NCBI RefSeq assembly: GCF_009811555.1
Contig: NZ_BLIN01000005.1
Location: 930,001 to 994,000, forward strand
DNA from: Streptomyces caniferus
Lineage (GTDB): Bacteria > Actinomycetota > Actinomycetes > Streptomycetales > Streptomycetaceae
Direction: 5' to 3'
DNA: 64,000 nt
Shown: positions 48,532-56,291 of the stretch, in pieces
Layout of the letters: the number at the start of each line of letters is the position of its first letter
Position numbering within the stretch: position 1 is the first letter of the stretch
Notes under the pieces: generated by a model
The model's database searches: none
Told to the model about the DNA's origin: nothing
What the model saw: only the letters and a program-made list of their open reading frames with translations
Translations under genes and position numbers: made by a program

Positions 48532-50489
48532 ACCTCGGTGGCCTTGACGCTGGTCCACACGGAAACGCCGTCCGCGAGGCCGAGTTCGAGGGCGGCCGAG
48601 GGGGTGATTTCGGCCACCAGGTCGGGGGCCTTTGGCGAGGTGACGAGGATCCGCAGCCGGCTGCCCGCCGAGGTGATCTCCCGGACGGTGCCCGGCCAGA
48701 CGTTGCGGGGGCTGCCGGTGGGCTTCTCGAGGTGCAGCGACACGGCCTCGGGAGCGATGATCGCCAGCGCCCGGGTGCCGTCGGGGAGCCGGTCGGCGGC
48801 GACGAGGCGGCCGCCGTCGGAGAGCGCGAGGCCGTCTTCGGTGGCGGTGCCCGGCCAGGCGTTACGGCCCAGCATCCGGGCGACCCAGGGCGAGCGCGGG
48901 TGCCGGGTGACCTCGGCGGGCGGGGCGTCCTGGAGGGCGCGGCCGTCCTGCAGGACGAGGACCCGGTCGGCGAGCGAGACCGCCTCGACGGGGTCATGGG
49001 TGACGATCAGACAGACGCCGCCGAAGCCCGCGAGATGGCGGCGCAGCGTGTGCCGGACATGCGCGCGGGTGGTCTGGTCGAGCGCGGCGAGCGGTTCGTC
49101 GAGCAGCAGCAGCCGGGGCCGGGCGGCCAACGCCCGTGCGAGGGCGACGCGTTGCGCCTGCCCGCCGGAGAGCTGGGCGGGCTTGCGGTGCGCGAGCGGG
49201 CCGACGCCGAGCCGGTCGAGCCACCGCTGTGCGGTGCGGCGGGCCTCGACGCGCGGGGTGCCGTGGGCGCGCAGCCCGTACGCGGTGTTGGCCAGGGCCG
49301 TCAGATGCGGGAAGAGGGCACCGTCCTGGGGGACCCAGGCGACGCCGCGGCGGTGCGGGGGCAGGGCGGTGACGTCGGTGTCCCCGAGGTGCAGCGTGGC
49401 GCGGGCGCGCGGGGTGAGTCCGAGCAGGGCACGCAGCAGGGTGGTCTTGCCGGCGCCGTTGGGGCCGACGACGGCGAGGGTGGTGCCCGGTTCGGCGTCC
49501 AGGGTCAGCTGGTTGAAGCCGGTGACGTCGGCGTGCAGCGGCCAGCGCTCCCCGGGCGCCGCCGAGGTCGCCGCGGGTTCCTCGACGCGGGGGACGGGCG
49601 GCGCCGCCAGATCGGTGTCGTCCGAGGTGGGCACGGTGCGGGCGGTGCGGGCGGTGCGGGTGGTGGTCGCGCCGGTCCAGCGGCCGCGCAGGCAGACCAG
49701 GACGCCCATGGCGATGACGAGCAGCAGCAGCGAGACCGAGGTGGCGGCCTCCGGGGACCCCTGGAGCAGCAGGTAGACCTGGAGCGGCAGGGTCTGGGTG
49801 GTGCCGGGCAGGTTGCCGGCGAAGGTGATCGTCGCGCCGAATTCGCCCAGCGCGCGGGCCCAGGTCAGCGCGGCACCGGCGGCGAGGCCGGGGGCGACCA
49901 TGGGGAGGGTGACGGTGCGAAAGACCCGTACGGGCGAGGCGCCGAGGGAGGCCGCGGTCTCCTCGTAGCTCGTGCGCAGTCCGGCGAGTGTGCCCTCCAG
50001 GCTGATGACGAGGAAGGGCATCGCGACGAAGGTGGCGGCGACCACCGCACCCGAGGTGTGGAACGGCAGCACGATGCCGAAGGTGCCCTCCAGCCAGGGA
50101 CCGAGGAGTCCGCGGCGGCCGAATCCCATGAGCAGCGCGACACCGCCGACGGTCGGCGGCAGCACCATCGGCAGCAGCACCAGCGAGCGGACCAGCGCTT
50201 TGCCGGGGAAGTCGACCCGCGCCAACAGCCAGGCCAGCGGTACTCCCAGCAGCAGCGAGAGCCCCAGCGCCGAGAACGACACCAGCAGCGACAGCCGGAG
50301 CGCTTCGAGGACGCCCGGGCTGGTCAGATGGGTGCCGAGGTCGCTCCAGGTGGTGCGGGCGAGGATGCCGACCAGCGGCATCAGCAGGAACACGACGGCC
50401 ACCAGCGCGGGCACGGCCAGCGCGACCGGGGCACGGCTGCCCGGCGCGCGGATCCTGCCCGCGCGGGGCGGGACGAGGGTGCGTGTCAT
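48513..50489 (-). CDS. modBC: Molybdate ABC transporter permease-ATPase fusion (ModB-ModC)
   Basis: A 658-aa fusion. Residues about 20-265 are the ModB permease with six helices and the EAA loop (EETAASLGASPVRVFRTVTLPMVAPGLAAGAALTWARALGEFGA). A Thr/Pro linker follows (about 275-315). Residues about 320-560 are the ModC ATPase with GPNGAGKTT, LSGGQAQRVALARAL and LLLLDEPLAALD; a C-terminal Mop/TOBE-like part ends at 658 (LAIIAPEAVSLHLEKPTGSPRN onwards). It imports molybdate using ATP with ModA. Fused permease-ATPase genes occur in actinobacteria. ATG 50489 follows AGGAA. It is downstream of modA. Confidence 0.93.
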   Translation of the reverse strand: MTRTLVPPRAGRIRAPGSRAPVALAVPALVAVVFLLMPLVGILARTTWSDLGTHLTSPGVLEALRLSLLVSFSALGLSLLLGVPLAWLLARVDFPGKALVRSLVLLPMVLPPTVGGVALLMGFGRRGLLGPWLEGTFGIVLPFHTSGAVVAATFVAMPFLVISLEGTLAGLRTSYEETAASLGASPVRVFRTVTLPMVAPGLAAGAALTWARALGEFGATITFAGNLPGTTQTLPLQVYLLLQGSPEAATSVSLLLLVIAMGVLVCLRGRWTGATTTRTARTARTVPTSDDTDLAAPPVPRVEEPAATSAAPGERWPLHADVTGFNQLTLDAEPGTTLAVVGPNGAGKTTLLRALLGLTPRARATLHLGDTDVTALPPHRRGVAWVPQDGALFPHLTALANTAYGLRAHGTPRVEARRTAQRWLDRLGVGPLAHRKPAQLSGGQAQRVALARALAARPRLLLLDEPLAALDQTTRAHVRHTLRRHLAGFGGVCLIVTHDPVEAVSLADRVLVLQDGRALQDAPPAEVTRHPRSPWVARMLGRNAWPGTATEDGLALSDGGRLVAADRLPDGTRALAIIAPEAVSLHLEKPTGSPRNVWPGTVREITSAGSRLRILVTSPKAPDLVAEITPSAALELGLADGVSVWTSVKATEVSLVTL

Positions 50490-50583
50490 CGGGGTTCCTG
50501 GTATCGGGGCGGGCCGGGGTACGGCGACGCGCACGAGCCGGCCCGCTCCCCCGAGCCGGACGGTCCGTGCGCGCCGCACCGGG

Positions 50584-51387
50584 TCACGGCTTCTGGAACC
50601 CGGCCTGCTGCAGGATCTTCTGCGCCTCGGGCGTGCTCAGCCACTTCACGAACGCGGCTGCGGCGGCCGTGTGCTGAGAGGCCTTCAGGGGCGCTGCCGG
50701 GTAGGAGGCGACGGCGTTCTGCGCGTCGGGGATGTCGACGGCGTCGACCTTCTTCGGCGCGGTGGCGGCGTCCGTCTTGTAGACGATGCCGGCATCGGCC
50801 TCGCCGAGCTCGACCTTGCTGAGCACCGCGCGGACGTTGGGCTCCTGCGAGACCGGCTTGACCTTCAGCTTCTGGGCGTCCAGGACCTGCTTGCTGTAGC
50901 GGCCGACGGGCACCTCGGAGGCGGCGAGGACCACCTTCAGCTTGCTGTCGCTGAGTGCCTTGAGGTTGTCGATCTTCTTGGGGTTGCCCTCGCCGGTGGC
51001 GATGACCAGGCGGTTCTTGGCGATGACGGTGGGCGCGCCGACATCGGCCTTGAGCCCGTCCATGGTCTTGGTGTCGGCGGTGACCACGGCATCGGCCGGG
51101 GCGCCCTCCCTGACCTGGGCGGCCAGTTCCTGGGAACCGGCGAAGGAGAAGTTCACCTTGGTGCCGGGGTGCTCCTTCTCGTACACCGCGCCGGCCTTCT
51201 TGAAGACATCGGTCAGCGACGAGGCGGCGAGCACGGTGAGGTCCGCCTTGGGGACCGCGCTGCTGCCGGACTTCTCGGCGCCCTTGTCCTTGGCGCTGTC
51301 GTCGCTGCCGCAGGCGGTGAGCGGTACGAGGAGGGCGGCGGTCACGAGCGCGGCGGCGGCGCGGCGTCCGGTGAAGAGCTGGGACAT
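50584..51387 (-). CDS. modA: Molybdate-binding lipoprotein ModA
   Basis: A 267-aa extracytoplasmic binding protein with lipobox LTAC (lipidated Cys26). The domain has [56 protein letters not shown] and ends [26 protein letters not shown], standard for ModA. It hands molybdate or tungstate to the ModBC fusion, encoded 94 nt downstream. ATG at 51387. Upstream on the same strand is an HTH-TOBE gene that may regulate this operon by sensing molybdate. Confidence 0.94.
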   Translation of the reverse strand: MSQLFTGRRAAAALVTAALLVPLTACGSDDSAKDKGAEKSGSSAVPKADLTVLAASSLTDVFKKAGAVYEKEHPGTKVNFSFAGSQELAAQVREGAPADAVVTADTKTMDGLKADVGAPTVIAKNRLVIATGEGNPKKIDNLKALSDSKLKVVLAASEVPVGRYSKQVLDAQKLKVKPVSQEPNVRAVLSKVELGEADAGIVYKTDAATAPKKVDAVDIPDAQNAVASYPAAPLKASQHTAAAAAFVKWLSTPEAQKILQQAGFQKP

Positions 51388-51535
51388 GGGGCGGGACTCC
51401 TTGGAACGCGGGACGACGGGTGTCGTCCGAGCGGATGGGAAAAGCCGCGCCGTGGACGGGCGACGCCGCTGGTGTGAGGCAGCCGGCCGGTGGGGGACGG
51501 TGGTTGCGGATCGGCTGGGGTGCTGCCGCGGTGGG

Positions 51536-51931
51536 TCAGGTGCGGTCGATGTGCACGCTGGTGGACTTCACGCGGGCGGTGGCCTGCATGCCCACCTCCA
51601 GGCCCAGTTCCTCCACCGCTTCCCGGGTCAGCAGGGACACCAGGCGGTGCGGACCGGCCTGGATCTCGACCTGGGCGGCGACATCGCCGAGCTTGACGGC
51701 GGTGACGATGCCCGGGAAGGCGTTGCGCGCGGAGGTGTACGAGGCGTCGTCCTCACCGGTGCCGTTCTGCGCCACCTCGATGGAGAAGGCGGCGAGATCA
51801 CGGCCGTCGATGAGGCGGCGGCCGCCGTCGTCGCGATGGGTCGCGACCTTTCCGGCGTCCGCCCAGCGGCGGGCGGTGTCGGGGCTGACGCCCAGCAACC
51901 GCGCCGCCTGGCCGATCGTGTAGGACTGCAT
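51536..51931 (-). CDS. HTH-TOBE (Mop) molybdate-responsive regulator, copy 1
   Basis: A 131-aa protein with an N-terminal excisionase/MerR-type helix-turn-helix ([26 protein letters not shown]) and a C-terminal Mop/TOBE domain ([48 protein letters not shown], ending [13 protein letters not shown]) that would bind molybdate. It lies 148 nt upstream of modA on the same strand. ATG 51931 is preferred because homologues begin at the HTH; ATG 51973 would add 14 residues. No Shine-Dalgarno is visible, and AT-rich sequence directly upstream would suit leaderless expression. A close paralogue is at 55326-55733. Confidence 0.88.
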   Translation of the reverse strand: MQSYTIGQAARLLGVSPDTARRWADAGKVATHRDDGGRRLIDGRDLAAFSIEVAQNGTGEDDASYTSARNAFPGIVTAVKLGDVAAQVEIQAGPHRLVSLLTREAVEELGLEVGMQATARVKSTSVHIDRT

Positions 51932-52230
51932 GTGCGACAAGATATGCCGTATCAGCTCGCATTTGCAATTCATCAGGCGAAGCTATATGGCAGATGCCAG
52001 TTCCTCTGGAGGAAGGAACGAAAGGCCGGCCTCCGCCCCGCGCGCGACCCGAATGCCCGGCGGAATTCTCGGTGTCTCAGCGGATTTGCCGGGCGCATTC
52101 GGATATCCGCCCGGCGTCTGCCCAGCAGGCCCGGACCGCGGCGCGGTGTGTGGTTAGGGTGCTGACAACAGAGCAGGGAAAACGCGACATTCCACTCCTT
52201 TGCTTTCCACTCCCCCGGTGAGGCATTTCC
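51932..52230. other. Divergent regulatory gap, HTH-TOBE / Mop genes
   Basis: About 300 bp between divergent molybdenum genes, AT-richer near 51940-51990. It should hold both promoters. GGTGAGG before the Mop gene is near 52217-52223. No clear palindrome found by eye. Confidence 0.35.
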
Positions 52231-52650
52231 ATGAGCCTGAGCATCCGTAACCAGATTTCCGGCACCGTTCTCTCCGTCACCCCCGGCGAGGTCATGGCAA
52301 CCGTCAAGGTCCGTCTGGACGGCGGCCAGGAGATCACCGCCGCGATCACCCTGGAGGCCGTGCAGGAGCTGGGCATCGTCGAGGGTTCCGCGGTGCGCAC
52401 CCTGATCAAGTCCACCGAGGTCGCGCTCGCGACCGGCGCGGTGGACGGTCTGAGCATCCGTAACCGGATCCCCGGCACCGTCACCGAGGTCACCACTGGC
52501 GGCGCGATGGCGGGCGTCAAGGTCGCCGTAGCGGGCGGGGAGCTGACCGCCGCGATCACCAAGGACGCGGCCGAGGACCTGGGCCTGGCCGCCGGTGCCG
52601 AGGTCACCGCGCTGGTCAAGTCGACCGAGATCGCGCTCGCCGCGGTCTGA
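52231..52650 (+). CDS. Tandem Mop-domain molybdate-binding protein
   Basis: A 139-aa protein made of two molbindin-like Mop/TOBE domains (residues 2-68 and about 72-139). They begin LSIRNQISGTVLSVTPGEVMATVKV and LSIRNRIPGTVTEVTTGGAMAGVKV and end KSTEVALA and KSTEIALA. Molbindins bind molybdate at domain interfaces and buffer cellular molybdenum. ATG 52231 with GGTGAGG upstream. It is divergent from the HTH-TOBE regulator and convergent with a MoCo oxidoreductase gene, consistent with a molybdenum homeostasis locus. Confidence 0.93.
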   Translation: MSLSIRNQISGTVLSVTPGEVMATVKVRLDGGQEITAAITLEAVQELGIVEGSAVRTLIKSTEVALATGAVDGLSIRNRIPGTVTEVTTGGAMAGVKVAVAGGELTAAITKDAAEDLGLAAGAEVTALVKSTEIALAAV

Positions 52651-52705
52651 GCGCGGGGCCGCCGAAGCCTCCGGGGCACGGGGGCTCCGGCTCTTCCCAC
52701 GGCCG

Positions 52706-53260
52706 TCAGGGCGCGTCCGGCCCCGCCCCGCCGGGCCGGTACCCGTCCGCCCCGGGCGGGACGCAGGTCCCGAACCAGATGCCGGTGATGGCGCTGATGT
52801 AGCGGGCACCGCAGCGGTCGGACGGGACCACGAGCTGGCTGCCCGCCGCGTCGAGCGGCCGCCCGTCCATGGCCGTGGCCAGCAGGACCGGCGCATCGCC
52901 GAAGTCCGCGTCGAGCTCCGCCCAGGACAGCGCCGTGTGGTGTCCGTCCCGGCCGGTGACCGCCAGTACGTAGCGGGAGCGGTCCTTGCGCCGCCGGACG
53001 TCGAAGGCCGGCCCCGCCGCGTCGATGACCTCCCGCAGCAGCGGTCCCTCGAAGGTGTGGTGCTGCGGCCCGTTCGTGGCGCAGTCGAAGACCACCTCGG
53101 CCCGCCGCTGCGGCCACCGCTCCCGCAGCTGGGCGACCGTCAGCGCGAGCGGACGCCGTAGCTGACCGCGGATCAGGAAGCGCCGGGGGTCGGGAGGTAC
53201 GGCGCCCTCGGGCGCCGGGCGTACGGCTGTGGTGCGGGACGGCGGGCCGAGTCGGCTCAT
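52706..53260 (-). CDS. Small molybdopterin-dependent oxidoreductase (sulfite-oxidase fold)
   Basis: A 184-aa protein of the sulfite-oxidase/YedY-like MoCo-binding fold: FLIRGQLRRPLALTVAQLRE at the start, the cofactor Cys in EVVFDCATNGPQ (about residue 57, aligning with the xCxxN motif), GPLLREVIDAAG, and APVLLATAMDGRPLDAAGSQLVVPSDRCGARYISAITGIWF. It lacks signal peptide, heme or dimer domain. The substrate is unknown. Context in a molybdenum locus supports the cofactor assignment. ATG at 53260. Confidence 0.85.
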   Translation of the reverse strand: MSRLGPPSRTTAVRPAPEGAVPPDPRRFLIRGQLRRPLALTVAQLRERWPQRRAEVVFDCATNGPQHHTFEGPLLREVIDAAGPAFDVRRRKDRSRYVLAVTGRDGHHTALSWAELDADFGDAPVLLATAMDGRPLDAAGSQLVVPSDRCGARYISAITGIWFGTCVPPGADGYRPGGAGPDAP

Positions 53261-53758
53261 TCGAGACCCCCTTGAGGCGATCCGCGCGGCGGCTGCCCTG
53301 CTGTGATGCCCGACCGGCCCGCCGCTGAATCACGGATGCCAGCCACTTACGCATGTTCACCTCGCTGATGTGAGGCAAAAGGGGCCAAGAGGGCAGCAGG
53401 TCCGGAGCCGCAGGACGGCTGGACGTACCGGCCGCCGGGCGTGCCGCCGCCCAGCCTGGGGGTACCGCCCAGCGTGAGCTGGGGGAGCGTCGCCGCTGCG
53501 CCATGGGGCGCGCTGCCGGGCATCACGTACGTCCCGCACCGTGTTCAGGTCCATGCCGCCGAGTGAAGCAACGCCGCACCCCCGGGCACGACTGGTGCCC
53601 AGCACGGAAAAACACCGGCACCGAGCCCGGGATCTGGAGGATCAACCAAGAGGACTATGGCCAGGATCAGCTGGCATTTACGATGCTTGTACTCACTTTC
53701 GCCTCGTGAATGTGAGATGCCGGGGTCCACTCCCGGCAGCCGCCCAAGGAGCACGCAC
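53261..53758. other. Divergent intergenic region upstream of the PucR gene
   Basis: About 500 bp between divergent genes, holding two hairpin repeats (53450-53485) and AT-richer sequence 53640-53720. There CTCAC (53692-53696) and GTGAG (53712-53716) form a spaced inverted repeat that could be an operator. A strong ribosome-binding site followed by ATG at 53354 (minus) opens a frame that runs into the next gene; I leave it out. Confidence 0.4.
53450..53485. repeat. Paired CCCAGC/GCTGGG intergenic hairpins
   Basis: CCCAGCCTGGG (53450-53460) and CCCAGC-GTGA-GCTGGG (53468-53483) stand 7 nt apart. This short inverted element resembles the small GC-rich hairpins often scattered between Streptomyces genes. 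Confidence 0.5.
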
Positions 53759-55279
53759 ATGCACGTCCAAGATCTCCTCCAGCTCGACTCGCTCGATCTG
53801 ACCCTGCTGTGGGGCGACGGCCCCCTCCTCACCCGGGAGGTCAGTGGTGTCACCGCCACCGACCTGGAGGACCCGGCCCGGTCCCTCCAGCCGGGCGAGC
53901 TGGTGCTGAGCGGACTGGTGTGGTGGACGCCCGAGGACGGCCGCACCAAGGTCGACCGGTTCGTCTCGGCGCTGCACTCCGCCGGCGCCACCGCCTTGCT
54001 GGCCGGCGAGGAGACCCATGGCACGGTCCCGGACGCCCTCGTGGAGTCCTGCCGTGAGCGGGGCATCGTCCTGGTGGCGGTGCCCGCGCAGACCAGCTTC
54101 CGCGCCATCACGGAGGCGGTGCATCTGCGCCAGTGGGGCGATCTGAGCCGGCGCCCCACCGCACACCACGCGCTGCCGGAGAACGTCCGCACCGAACTGG
54201 CGGGTCTGCTCGCCGAGGACGCGGCACCGGACACGCTGCTGGACCGTGCCTTCGCCCATCTGGGCGGGCCGCCCTGCTATCTGGTGACGGCGACCGGCCG
54301 GGTGATCGCCCGGACGCCGGCCGCCCCGTACCTCTCGGCGCGGCAGGCCGCGCAGGAACTGACGGCGGCGTCCGGCACCGGCCTGCGGATCGACGGGGAG
54401 CCCGGTCCGTACGACGGCTGGCAGCTGTATCTGCGGGGCGCGGCCGACGCCCCGCCCCGGGCGCTGCACGAGATCGCCGAGGTCATGGCGCAGTACCGCC
54501 ATCGGGCCGAGCTGCGGCAGGCGGCCGAACGGCGGGCGGCGGACGAGCTGATCGCGCTCGCCGAGGCCGGCCCGGCCGACGGTGCGGCGCTGGAGGCGGC
54601 GCTGCACGCCTGCGGACTGCCGGCCAACGGTCCGTACCGGGTGGTGGTGGCCGCGTCGGGCGACGCCGAGGGCGAACAGGCGGTGGGCGCGCTGACCGAG
54701 GCGTTGCGGCACTCCCCCGGCGAGCCGTTCGCGGCGGGCCTGCTCCCGGGCGGCCAGGCGGTGGCGGTCGTCCACGCCCGCCCCGAAGCGGAGGACCGTA
54801 TCCCGCTCGGCGAGCTGTGGCCGAGCGTGCACGCCTGCCGGCCGCAGACGCCGCTGCATGCCGGGGTCAGCGGCCCGGTCACGGCCGCCGGTGGCCTCAA
54901 CTCCGCGCTGGACCAGGCACGTTACGCACTGGCGGCGGCACGCGCCGGAGCCCCGGACGGCGCCCGGGTGACCTCCGTCGAGGACCTCAGCACCCTGGGC
55001 GCGCTGCTCGCCGGGGTCCCCGCGGATGTGCGTACGGCCTTCAGCAGCCGGGTGCTCGGCCCGTTGGCGCGCGCCGGGAGCACCTCGCACCGGATGCTCC
55101 TGGAAACACTGGAGGTCTTCCTCGCCCACCACGGGTCATGGGCGCGGACCGCCGAAACGCTGCATCTGCATGTGAACACGGTGCACTACCGTATCCAGCG
55201 CATCGAGACGCTCACCGGCCGCGACCTGTCCCGGCTCGATCACAAACTCGATCTGCAGGCGGCGCTGCTCTGCCGCTGA
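53759..55279 (+). CDS. PucR/CdaR-family transcriptional regulator
   Basis: A 506-aa regulator. The N-terminal PucR ligand domain (about residues 5-125, LLWGDGPLLTREVSGVTATDLEDPARSLQPGELVLSG) is followed by a GGDEF-like middle region (about 270-420) and a C-terminal PucR HTH (about 445-503, LLETLEVFLAHHGSWARTAETLHLHVNTVHYRIQRIETLTGRDL). The family controls purine, GABA or xenobiotic catabolism genes, some of which need molybdoenzymes. ATG 53759 with AAGGAG 7 nt upstream. It is convergent with the second HTH-TOBE gene. Confidence 0.93.
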   Translation: MHVQDLLQLDSLDLTLLWGDGPLLTREVSGVTATDLEDPARSLQPGELVLSGLVWWTPEDGRTKVDRFVSALHSAGATALLAGEETHGTVPDALVESCRERGIVLVAVPAQTSFRAITEAVHLRQWGDLSRRPTAHHALPENVRTELAGLLAEDAAPDTLLDRAFAHLGGPPCYLVTATGRVIARTPAAPYLSARQAAQELTAASGTGLRIDGEPGPYDGWQLYLRGAADAPPRALHEIAEVMAQYRHRAELRQAAERRAADELIALAEAGPADGAALEAALHACGLPANGPYRVVVAASGDAEGEQAVGALTEALRHSPGEPFAAGLLPGGQAVAVVHARPEAEDRIPLGELWPSVHACRPQTPLHAGVSGPVTAAGGLNSALDQARYALAAARAGAPDGARVTSVEDLSTLGALLAGVPADVRTAFSSRVLGPLARAGSTSHRMLLETLEVFLAHHGSWARTAETLHLHVNTVHYRIQRIETLTGRDLSRLDHKLDLQAALLCR

Positions 55280-55289
55280 ACGGCGCCGG

Positions 55290-55310
55290 GGCCGGCGGGC
55301 GGCGCCGGCC
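55290..55310. terminator. Weak hairpin between PucR and HTH-TOBE genes
   Basis: GGCCGGC (55290-55296) and GCCGGCC (55304-55310) with a 7-nt loop, between convergent genes. Short stem. Confidence 0.3.
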
Positions 55311-55325
55311 GGCCGAAGCCGCGGC

Positions 55326-55733
55326 TCAACTCCGCTCGCCCGCCCGGTCGATGTACACATTGGTGGACTTCACCCGGGCGGTGGCCCGCACCCCGACCTC
55401 GATCCCGAGTTCCTCGACGGCCTCCCGGCTGATCACCGACACCAGCCGGTGCGGCCCGGACTGGATCTCGACCTGGGCGATCACATCGTCGAGGGTCACC
55501 TTGGTGACGATCCCGGCGAAGGAGTTCCGCACCGAGGTCAGCACCTCGTCCGACACCGGATGCAGACCCCCGGCGCGCTCCTTGGCGAACGCCGCCAGGC
55601 CGGCCCCGTCGATCACACGGTTCCCCGCGCCGTCCCGGTCCATCCGCAGCTGCCCGCCATCGGCCCAGCGGCGGACGGTCTCCGAACTCACGCCCAGCAG
55701 CCCAGCTGCCTGACCAATGCTGTATGTCGGCAC
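55326..55733 (-). CDS. HTH-TOBE (Mop) molybdate-responsive regulator, copy 2
   Basis: A 135-aa paralogue of the protein at 51536-51931: the HTH YSIGQAAGLLGVSSETVRRWADGGQLRMD and the Mop domain [48 protein letters not shown] correspond almost residue for residue. GTG start at 55733. It sits about 3.8 kb from copy 1, at the other side of the PucR and MoCo genes, and likely arose by duplication within the locus. Both may sense molybdate but bind different operators, since the recognition helices differ (SPDTARRW versus SSETVRRW). Confidence 0.88.
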   Translation of the reverse strand: MPTYSIGQAAGLLGVSSETVRRWADGGQLRMDRDGAGNRVIDGAGLAAFAKERAGGLHPVSDEVLTSVRNSFAGIVTKVTLDDVIAQVEIQSGPHRLVSVISREAVEELGIEVGVRATARVKSTNVYIDRAGERS

Positions 55734-55742
55734 CCCCGCACT

Positions 55743-56291
55743 CTAGGCCCTGCCGTCACCGCCCCGGCCCTCTCCGGTACCGCGCGGACGACGGGAGTTC
55801 GGCGACGCCCCCTCGGGCAGCGGCTGCTCCCCCTCGACCAGTTCCTCCAGCGCGGGGAGGGCCTCGTGCAACAGCCGCTGCCGGTCGGGGGCCAGCCGGG
55901 CGATCCGTTCGCGGAGCACCCCGGTGGTCTCCCTGCGTACGGCGCGCAGCAGCGCCAGCCCGTCGTCATTGAGGCTGATCAGGCTGGCGCGCTGGTCCGC
56001 GGGGTCGGGGCGGCGGGCGATCCAGCCGCAGTTGTCCAGCAGATCCACCATGCGGGAGGTGGTGGACAGGGCAATGTTCATCCGCGCGGCGAGTTCGCTG
56101 ATACGCAGCGGGCCGTGGGCGGCGAGGGCCGCGAGGGCGGCCGTGCGGCTGGGGGTGAGATCGGGGTGCCGGCTCCGGCCGCGGAGCAGTGGCAGCAATT
56201 GCTGGATCACCGCGCGCAGCCGCCCGGCCACCTCCGCCGGTTCGGTCCGGGACGGCGACGGGCGCTCGGGCGGGGCGTCGGGCTGCTTCAT
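55743..56291 (-). CDS. MarR-family regulator of the adjacent exporter
   Basis: A 182-aa MarR-type winged-helix protein (about residues 25-150): LTPSRTAALAALAAHGPLRISELAARMNIALSTTSRMVDLLDNCGWIARRPDPADQRASLISLNDDGLALL, with the DxRxxxLxLT wing pattern as DQRASLISL. The C-terminus is a charged Pro/Arg tail. Its ATG shares one base with the exporter stop (TGATG at 56291), so it is co-translated with the MFS gene. The usual arrangement is repression of the exporter relieved by its substrate. A candidate site lies upstream of the exporter. Confidence 0.92.
   Translation of the reverse strand: MKQPDAPPERPSPSRTEPAEVAGRLRAVIQQLLPLLRGRSRHPDLTPSRTAALAALAAHGPLRISELAARMNIALSTTSRMVDLLDNCGWIARRPDPADQRASLISLNDDGLALLRAVRRETTGVLRERIARLAPDRQRLLHEALPALEELVEGEQPLPEGASPNSRRPRGTGEGRGGDGRA

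Noticed and set aside
52706..53354. Start codon at 53354 (minus) with good GAGGTG site, beginning MRKWLASVIQRR
   Set aside because: The frame continues without stop into the MoCo oxidoreductase gene in a different phase; it could be a leader or noise, but nothing supports a product.
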